Part shown: piece after piece, positions 57,205-64,000 of the stretch
How the letters are laid out: every line of letters starts with the position of its first letter
Position numbering within the stretch: position 1 is the first letter of the stretch
NCBI GenBank assembly: GCA_933207985.1
Contig: OW240921.1
Span: forward strand, 1,578,618 to 1,642,617
Source: Pelobates cultripes
Lineage: Eukaryota > Chordata > Amphibia > Anura > Pelobatidae
Reading direction: 5' to 3'
Length of the DNA: 64,000 nt
Program-made: the position numbers and the translations under genes
The notes under the pieces: generated by a model
The model's input: the letters and a program-made list of their open reading frames with translations, nothing else
The model's database searches: none
What the model was told of the DNA's origin: nothing

Positions 57205-59144
57205 CTAGTATAACTGAACAATACGTGCTGTGGAAAACAGCGGCCATATTGTCTCACGAACGCAGCACTTGGTAGTCGAGCGTATGGAACTCAAACTCAG
57301 ATATATGTGCAAACCTCGGTGATCTTGTGTTGATGCCTGCCTCTGTTCCTGACTAGACAGGAGAGCACTGTTCGGTAGCATTGTTGGCACAAACCAGGCG
57401 AGCAATCACTACCTATGAACCAGGATAACCATTCGATATTTTGTTCATTTTGGAACTCCTGAAAGTGACTGACTGCTACCACTTTTTCTCTGGAACTAAT
57501 CTGGGCAGACGCCATGTGTGTGGTCGGTCAAAACTTTACCCCGGTGGTGATTCGCTGTATTTGTGATATCTGAACCCTAGTTGAACATATTGGGCGCTTA
57601 GATCCAGGCTATCTGGAAATATAATACTTGTGGGGGTACCTATATGTATTCTGTGTATTTTGGTTTTTTGTATAATATTTTGTACCTCTAGTGCCTGGAA
57701 GATAATTAGTGTGACAGAACCGTCTGTCTTTGGATTATGTTTCTCCTCCCTCCATTCGTCTGTTTGTTCGGTTATTTCTTTACCTGTACAGCCCCCTTGT
57801 TTCCCTGCTTTGTTTCCCGAATGACTACCGATTACGTGACCAACAGGAAGCTGGAGTGTGCCTTCAATCTATCTCCCTGAAGCTAGCGTGTGCCGGCAAT
57901 TGACCACCCAGTATCTGCGGTTAACCGCAGCTTAATTGACTGTTACTGGGTGGTTGCGGTTACACCTAGCCTCAACACGATGGCAGTGTTATGGAGCTCC
58001 CCGGGCAGCCAACGTTGTTCTGCCCAGCCTCAGTACACCAAAAGCAGACACTTTTTCTTTTAAGCACCGCTGAGCTACCAGCCTACAGGTCTTCAGCTCC
58101 GTTCGTGAACCGAACGGTGGAGCATTCGGGTTTTTGTGTTTTATAGTGTATTCTATGTGAAAGTACCCGGGTAACTATGCCATGGAGTCTGTTCGTGAAA
58201 TTAAAGACTTTGGCTCCATGGCGATTACACTGTAATCGTGTGGTCTGAGCGCCATTAACCTAGTAATGTACGCTCAGACCTGAGCTATTTGTGGGTATGT
58301 TACATGTCTATATTTATTGTAACAGTTTTAACACTTTCTATTTTAACAGTAATGTCTATCCTGTTGTCCCCACGTGCATAATGGCGATTTGCTTTTGTCC
58401 TGGGAGATAATTGAATTACTTCTCAATTATCTCCAGGGCAGAGAGGAGGAAGCCAGGATGCATTGTGGGGATGTATTGTGACTGTATGTCCTAAACTGAT
58501 ACCTGTCTGTCCTTTGTTACAGTCTCCCATTTGGTCCCCTAGGGGAATGTCCACCAAGTGGGAAACCTGCATAAATACGGGCAGGTAGCCCTCATTAAAG
58601 CCAGATCTTGTTTTACCCTCAATACGGAGCTTAGTCTCGTGACTGGGGGGATTTACTATATGCAGCTAGAGACTGATTGCTGGGAACGTAAGCCACTTGG
58701 ATGCTATATCGGTTCGTCTGTTAGCAGCGATTCGTGGGATTACTGTTCGGGAGTTTGGAGTGTTACTAAGTATGCTGTTCGGGAGATAGGCACATTCCCA
58801 TGGTTCCAGTTCGGGAGTTTGGGCTCTAAAGTAGTCGTGCCTGTATCTCTGCAAAGGGGAAGCTCTACTAAATGGCGAGTTCACTCCTTTATGTGGGAGT
58901 GTCATAACAATTAGTTTAAGAAAAAGCAGGCTCTCTTATCTCCCAGACACAGAAGCACCTGGATGAGCTTACTGTTGTTGTGAATAAAGACCCCATGCTG
59001 TTGGTTTGTGTAAACAGGACACTGGGCCATAATAGAACATTCTTCTTGTACCCTTCATCAAATGTCGACTGATGTTTGGGTATGCCAGAGCTATAATCAC
59101 TATTTCACCTCGGGACTCAGTCGGAGTATAGGGGATCCGTTACA
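57205..59144 (+). mobile_element. Outer LTR, forward, 5'-truncated, holding a nested LTR
   Basis: The left part (to 57704) has CGGCCATATTGTCTCACGAACGC and GCGCTTAGATCCAGGCTATCTGG. The right part (from 58915) has CTCTTATCTCCCAGAC, TGAATAAAGACCCC and an end GGATCCGTTACA. The GATAATTAG where the nested copy entered is the 5' arm of the family's AATTATCTCC inverted pair. No left TGT end was found. Confidence 0.6.
57710..58909 (+). mobile_element. Nested solo LTR, ATTAG target duplication
   Basis: TGTGACAGAACC ... GTGTCATAACA, 1200 bases, with ATTAG at 57705-57709 and 58910-58914. The hairpin is GGTCTGAGCG ... CGCTCAGACC, a paired change from the more common GATCTGAGCGC form. It is younger than the LTR it sits in. 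Confidence 0.94.
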
Positions 59145-59300
59145 GGCCGGTGGGATAGATTTCAGAATCCTGCTGCTCTGTAGGACCCGGATGTCATCAC
59201 TGACCACTAGAGGACCCTGTTAGCCCGATGAGGTCCCAGGTTAACGGGGCAAACTATTGAAAAGCTGTTTGTCCAAATAATGGAACATGGGGCCATAATC

Positions 59301-60893
59301 AGTAAGGTATACAGAGACCTATACAAAGGGCTATACAGTGGGTCATACAGTGGGTTATACAGAGAGTTATACAGATTTATACAGAGTGCTAAACAGAGAG
59401 TTATACAGTGGGCTGTTCACTGGGCTATACAGTGTGTATAGAGCAGGATATACAGTGGGCTATACAGTGGGTCATACAGAGGGCTATACAGTGGGTCATA
59501 CAGTGGGCTATACAGAGGGCTATACAGTGGGTCATACAGTGGGCTATACAGAGGGTTATACAGAGGGCTATACAGTGGGTCATACAGTGGGCTATACAGA
59601 GGGCTATACAGTGGGTCATACAGTGGGCTATACAGAGGGTTATACAGAGGGCTGGACACTGGGCTATACAGTGGGTATAGAGCAGGATATACAGAGACCT
59701 ATACAAAGGGCTATGCAGTGGGTCATACAGAGGGTTATACAGAGGGCTAAACAGACACTGGACACTGGGCTATACAGTGGGTATAGAGCAGGATATACAA
59801 TGGGATGTACACTGGGCTATACAGAGGGTAATGCAGAGGGCTATACAGTGGGCTGGACACTGGGCTATACAGTGGGTCATACAGTGGGCTAAACAGAGAG
59901 TTATACAGTGGGCTGGACACTGGGCTATACAGTGTGTATAGAGCAAGATATACAGTGGGCTATACAGAGGGTTATACAGAGGGCTATACAGTGGGTCATA
60001 CAGTGGGCTAAACAGAGAGTTATACAGTGGGCTGGACACTTGGCTATACAGTGTGTATAGAGCAGGATATACAGTGTATAGAGCAGGATATACAGTGGGC
60101 TATACAGAGGGTCATACAGTGGGCTAAACAGAGAGTTATACAGTGGGCTGTACACTGGGCTATACAGTGGGTATAGAGCAGGATATACAGTGGGCTATAC
60201 AGAGGGTTATACAGAGGGCTATACAGTGGGTCATACAGTGGGCTAAACAGAGAGTTATACAGTGGGCTGGACACTGGGCTATACAGTGGGTATAGAGCAG
60301 GATATACAATGGGCTGTACACTGGGCTATACAGAGGGTAATGCAGAGGGCTATACAGTGGGCTGGACACTGGGCTATACAGTGGGCTAAACAGAGAGTTA
60401 TACAGTGGGCTGGACACTGGGCTATACAGTGGGTATAGAACAGGATATACAGTGGGCTATACAGAGGGTTATACAGAGGGCTATATTGTGGGTCATACAG
60501 TGGGTTAAACAGAGAGTTATACAGTGGGCTGGACACTGGGCTATACAGTGGGTATAGAGCAGGATATACAGTGGGCTATACAGAGGGTTATACAGAGGGC
60601 TATACAGTGGGTCATACAGTGGGCTAAACAGAGAGTTATACAGTGGGCTGGACACTGGGCTATACAGTGGGTATAGAGCAGGATATACAGTGGGCTGTAC
60701 ACTGGGCTATACAGAGGGTAATGCAGAGGGCTATACAGTGGGCTGGACACTGGGCTATACAGTGGGTCATACAGTGGGCTAAACAGAGAGTTATACAGTG
60801 GGCTGGACACTGGGCTATACAGTGGGTATAGAGCAGGATATACAATGGGCTGTACACTGGGCTATACAGAGGGTAATGCAGAGGGCTAGTGTG
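59301..60893. repeat. 12-bp tandem array with a 119-bp higher-order period
   Basis: The basic unit is TATACAGTGGGC, with TATACAGAGGGT and CATACAGTGGGT variants. A marker TATAGAGCAGGA recurs about every 119 bases from 59430 on (some intervals are 116 or 143), which reveals a higher-order unit of ten monomers. The open frames on both strands (YTVGHTVG and SPLYNPLY types) are repeat artefacts. It lies about 190 bases before the last exon. Confidence 0.96.
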
Positions 60894-61079
60894 TTATGGA
60901 GGGGGTCTTAGTGGTTATGGTATTCCTTACTCTCCTTAGCTGTATCACATTAACAATATGTGACCTGAATTAATTGTCCCAGCACAATGCTTACACAATC
61001 TCCAGGGCCTTTGCTTGTGTTATTTGCTATAATAAAGTGCACATTTTTTTTTACAAATCTATCTCATGTGTAATTACAG

Positions 61080-61217
61080 ACAAACACGTTTCAAGCGATT
61101 CTCACCACCGACAATCACAGGTCCATCGTAATGTTTAACTATGGTGACATGCAGTGGACAACAGGCACAGCCAGCGGTGGAGATCCCTTGACAGGCCTTG
61201 GTGGTGTTCCTGCACAG
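61080..61217 (+). CDS. NIDO gene, coding exon 6 (end of the NIDO core)
   Basis: The exon is 46 codons between TGTAATTACAG and GCACAG|GTAACC, phase 0 on both sides. It encodes [34 protein letters not shown] and [12 protein letters not shown], the most conserved part of alpha-tectorin-type NIDO domains. With the earlier exons it gives 222 codons without a stop (37+39+42+131+279+138 bases). The rest of the gene lies beyond the window; family members continue with VWD, EGF or ZP-type modules, but none can be seen here, so the product name stays general. Confidence 0.93.
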
Positions 61218-61228
61218 GTAACCTCCAC

Positions 61229-63190
61229 ACAATATGAGACTATGAGACATAAATACACAATGATTAATAGTACATACAATGCGAGACATAAATACACAAT
61301 GAATAATAGTACATACAATACGAGACTACGAGTCATAAATACGCAATAATTAATAGTACATATGATACGAGACAATGAGACCTAAATACACAATGAATAA
61401 TAGTACATATAATACGAGACTACGAGACATAAATATGCAATGATTAATAGTACATATAATACGAGACAATGAGACCTAAATACACAATGAATAATAGTAC
61501 ATATAATACGAGACTACGAGACATAAATACACAATGAATAATAGTACATACTATACGAGACTACGAGACATAAATACACAATGAATAATACTACATACAA
61601 TACGAGACTACGAGACATAAATACACAATGAATAATAGTACATACAATACGAGACTACGAGACATAAATACACAATGAATAATAGTACATACAATACGAG
61701 ACTACGAGACATAAATACACAATGAATAAAAGTACATACAATATGAGACTACGAGACATAAATACACAATGAATAATAGTACATACAATATGAGACTACG
61801 AGACATAAATACACAATGAATAATAGTACATACAATATGAGACTACGAGACATAAATACACAATGAATAATAGTACATACAATACGAGACTACGAGACAT
61901 AAATACACAATGAATAACAGTACATACAATATGAGACTACGAGAAATAAATACACAATGAATAATAGTACATACAATATGAGACTACGAGACATAAATAC
62001 ACAACGAATAATAGTACATATAATACGAGACTACGAGTCATAAATACACAATGAATAATAGTACATATAATACGAGACATAAATACACAATGATTAATAG
62101 TATATAGTATACGAGACTACGAGACAAATACACAATTAATAATAGAACTTACTTGTGACGGACCCTCCGTCAATCGATGCTCCTAGTGCTTACCAAGGAC
62201 CATCAGCACAGCACCAGACACCATAAGCACTGCAGATCCCATGAACCGCCGCAGCTTGGGTAGGAACTCGCCGTCCTCTACCCACCCTATGACAAGGCTC
62301 CAGGTTCCAGTGGGTGAACCTCTCCTCCAAGAGAGTAACAGGAACAAGCTCTTAAAAGAGCTTAGTGATTATAGCCCAGGGGAGTATACAGAGTATAGGA
62401 ATCCCCCAGTGTAGATGCAGCCTTTTCCCCCACACATGAGACAAGGCTCTATGTTAAGGTTAAAACATTAACTCAGCAGATCTGAGGGTTTATTGTCTTT
62501 TATACAGTTTTCCCAACAAGGTTACCACCCAGGTGGACCTTGTGGAGCACAGGACACAAAGTTACAAAACCAATCAAAACAGTATTGTACAGTTAGACAC
62601 TCCCAGATAATGTACACAAATCCTCCCCTCTGCCTGTGAAACAATTAACAAAGACAATGGACTAACTCAATAAACTCTAAGCAGAAAAAAACATACATTT
62701 TTACAAACCCCAAAAAGTACCCCAAAATACAACATATCCCACATCCCTGATAACCCCGATCTGGGTGAACAACATATCCAAAAATCACCCAGATTGGTTC
62801 AAGGGTTCAGGAATTTCCTGGAAGTCTTATTTTTGCCCCACTGTGTACATGGTCCCATGCCCAAAACAGTTCCATACGCTCGACGACAAAACACTGCTGG
62901 ACAATTTAAGATGGCCGCCGCCACATGTTTGAAAGGGGCATTGTGCTTAGTTCCAATATGCACAAATAGTGTTTTTAAAAGGCAATACACCTCATGCGCC
63001 ATAGTCACAGGGCAAAAGGCTGGCAAGCAGGCCTCTCCAAAACCCAGTGGCGAGGTTACTTTCGCCACAATACTACACGAGACTACGAGACATAAATACA
63101 CAATGAATAATAGTACATACAATACAAGACTACGAGACATAAATACACAATGAATAATAGAACATACAATAGGAGACTACGAGACATAAA
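61229..63190. repeat. 47-bp tandem array next to the last exon, split by an LTR
   Basis: The unit is GAGACTACGAGACATAAATA then CACAATGAATAATAGTACATACAATAC. The first part is 61229-62153 and the second 63070-63190. It begins about 12 bases after the exon's 3' edge, so it abuts the 5' splice site. Confidence 0.95.
62154..63069 (-). mobile_element. LTR in the 47-bp array, reverse
   Basis: TGTGACGGACCCTCCG ... GGTTACTTTCGCCACA. Flanks TTACT and ATACT agree at 4 of 5. The hairpin is GATCTGGGTGA ... TCACCCAGATT, and it contains CTCTTAAAAGAGCTTAGTGATTATAGC, which the forward LTR at 63421 has in inverse order. Confidence 0.8.
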
Positions 63191-63420
63191 GCCTTGGATA
63201 GTAAAACAGCGAAATGAACCATAATCAACATGTACAAACATCGTTTATAATTTTACAAAAAGTGCAGATTTTAGTTTTGATAAGCACTTTTTATAAATTA
63301 ACCTTGTTACACCTCCCTGGCTGTCAGTCATCCAGCCAGTCCTGTTACTTCCTTGTTTGTTTAGCTTGATGAAGATAAACTCAAGAGGCAGAAATTGCCC
63401 AGAGTACCTGTCTTACAAAG

Positions 63421-64000
63421 TGTGGCGGAACCAGCCTCGCCACTGGGCATTGGAGAAGACTGATTGCCAGCCTCCTGTGCTGCTGAGGTTTGCTACCAAC
63501 TAGTTGGATTTGGCTATGGAGCTTGTCTAGTGCCCTCTGTTGGTAGCAACAGCAATATGCACTACCTGAATAGCAAGACTGGTTCATTAGCATATTCTGG
63601 TAGATTTGCATATTGCTAATTCTGCAGGCACGTGAGATATTTTCTGTTAATTATTGTCTCCCCCACCCCTTTAAAAATATTCCATTGTATTATAATAAGT
63701 AACTATATGTTGCATGCTATGATTTGACTGTTTGTAATTTTATTGCGTTTTCACAGCAATGTTAATGTAATGACCGTATGAGCTAGTCCCAAGTAAAATA
63801 AAGTTTCAGTCAGTTCTTCTTTACCCTTCAAAATGTAGCCTTGTCTTGTTATTGGAGGGAACTGCTATAATCACACTGGGAATTGCTATGCTCTGCCCTT
63901 GAGCTTTAATCACTTAGCTCTTTTAAGAGCTTGTTTGTGACATGCTCTCCTGGAGGACAGAAGCCGATCCAGGGTGGACAGAAGCCGGCGAGACTCCAGT
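63421..64000 (+). mobile_element. LTR, forward, cut by the window end
   Basis: It starts TGTGGCGGAACCAGCC, close to the start of the composite LTR at 7950. It has AAAATAAAGTTTCAG (poly(A) type), CTTGTCTTGTTATTGGAGGG and TAGCTCTTTTAAGAGCTTG, and runs to the edge. The 5' flank is CAAAG; the matching copy would be outside. The 230 bases before it show nothing. Confidence 0.75.

Noticed and set aside
59338..60857. Repeat-encoded open frames of 60-184 codons on both strands
   Set aside because: They follow the 12-base unit and restart every 119 bases, as expected from the higher-order repeat and not from a gene family.

Overview
The window reads as a piece of a large, repeat-rich vertebrate genome, most likely an anuran amphibian. 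The gene content is animal: a CTU1-type exon and a spliced NIDO/alpha-tectorin-like gene. The mobile elements are a typical amphibian mixture: TTAA-target MITEs of the AGGGACACT type, Penelope-like elements (PLE), a DIRS-like gag remnant, hAT and Tc1 ends, an L1-like element and many Ty3/Gypsy-type LTRs. Nothing looks bacterial, and no tRNA or rRNA gene was recognised.

Layout. 1-4140: a 40-bp minisatellite, an old MITE and the 3'-terminal exon of CTU1 with its poly(A) signal. 4.4-18.4 kb: intergenic DNA made almost entirely of LTRs in both orientations, with a hAT element, a DIRS remnant and MITEs. 19.8-25.3 kb: a Penelope-like element opened by an ORF1-only L1-like element, which is itself opened by a solo LTR. 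26.1-32.7 kb: a 53-bp tandem array with a solo LTR inside. 33.1 kb to the window end: a plus-strand gene with a predicted TATA box, a 5' UTR exon, a signal-peptide exon, two short phase-1 exons and three exons of a NIDO domain. All six coding exons join in phase to 222 codons, and the gene runs on past the window.

The introns of the NIDO gene hold most of the remaining sequence. They contain 55-, 46-, 21-, 12- and 47-bp tandem arrays, a decayed Gypsy element (gag, integrase, RT, RNase H), a second Penelope-like element and further solo LTRs. Several insertions lie inside tandem arrays, so the empty site can be read from neighbouring monomers and the target-site duplications (TSDs) can be called well: TTCAC, AGTAG and TTAA.

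The points most worth following are these. A hairpin is shared by the LTR family, and its stem varies by paired substitutions between copies. Two Penelope-like elements carry hammerhead-like motifs with compensatory stem changes. The L1-like element has both ends but no ORF2. A Gypsy element has its integrase upstream of RT and a copy of its own LTR-gag junction inside integrase. A double LTR is framed by one TSD. The functional genes are the CTU1 3' end and the 5' half of the NIDO gene; everything else is mobile or tandemly repeated DNA.
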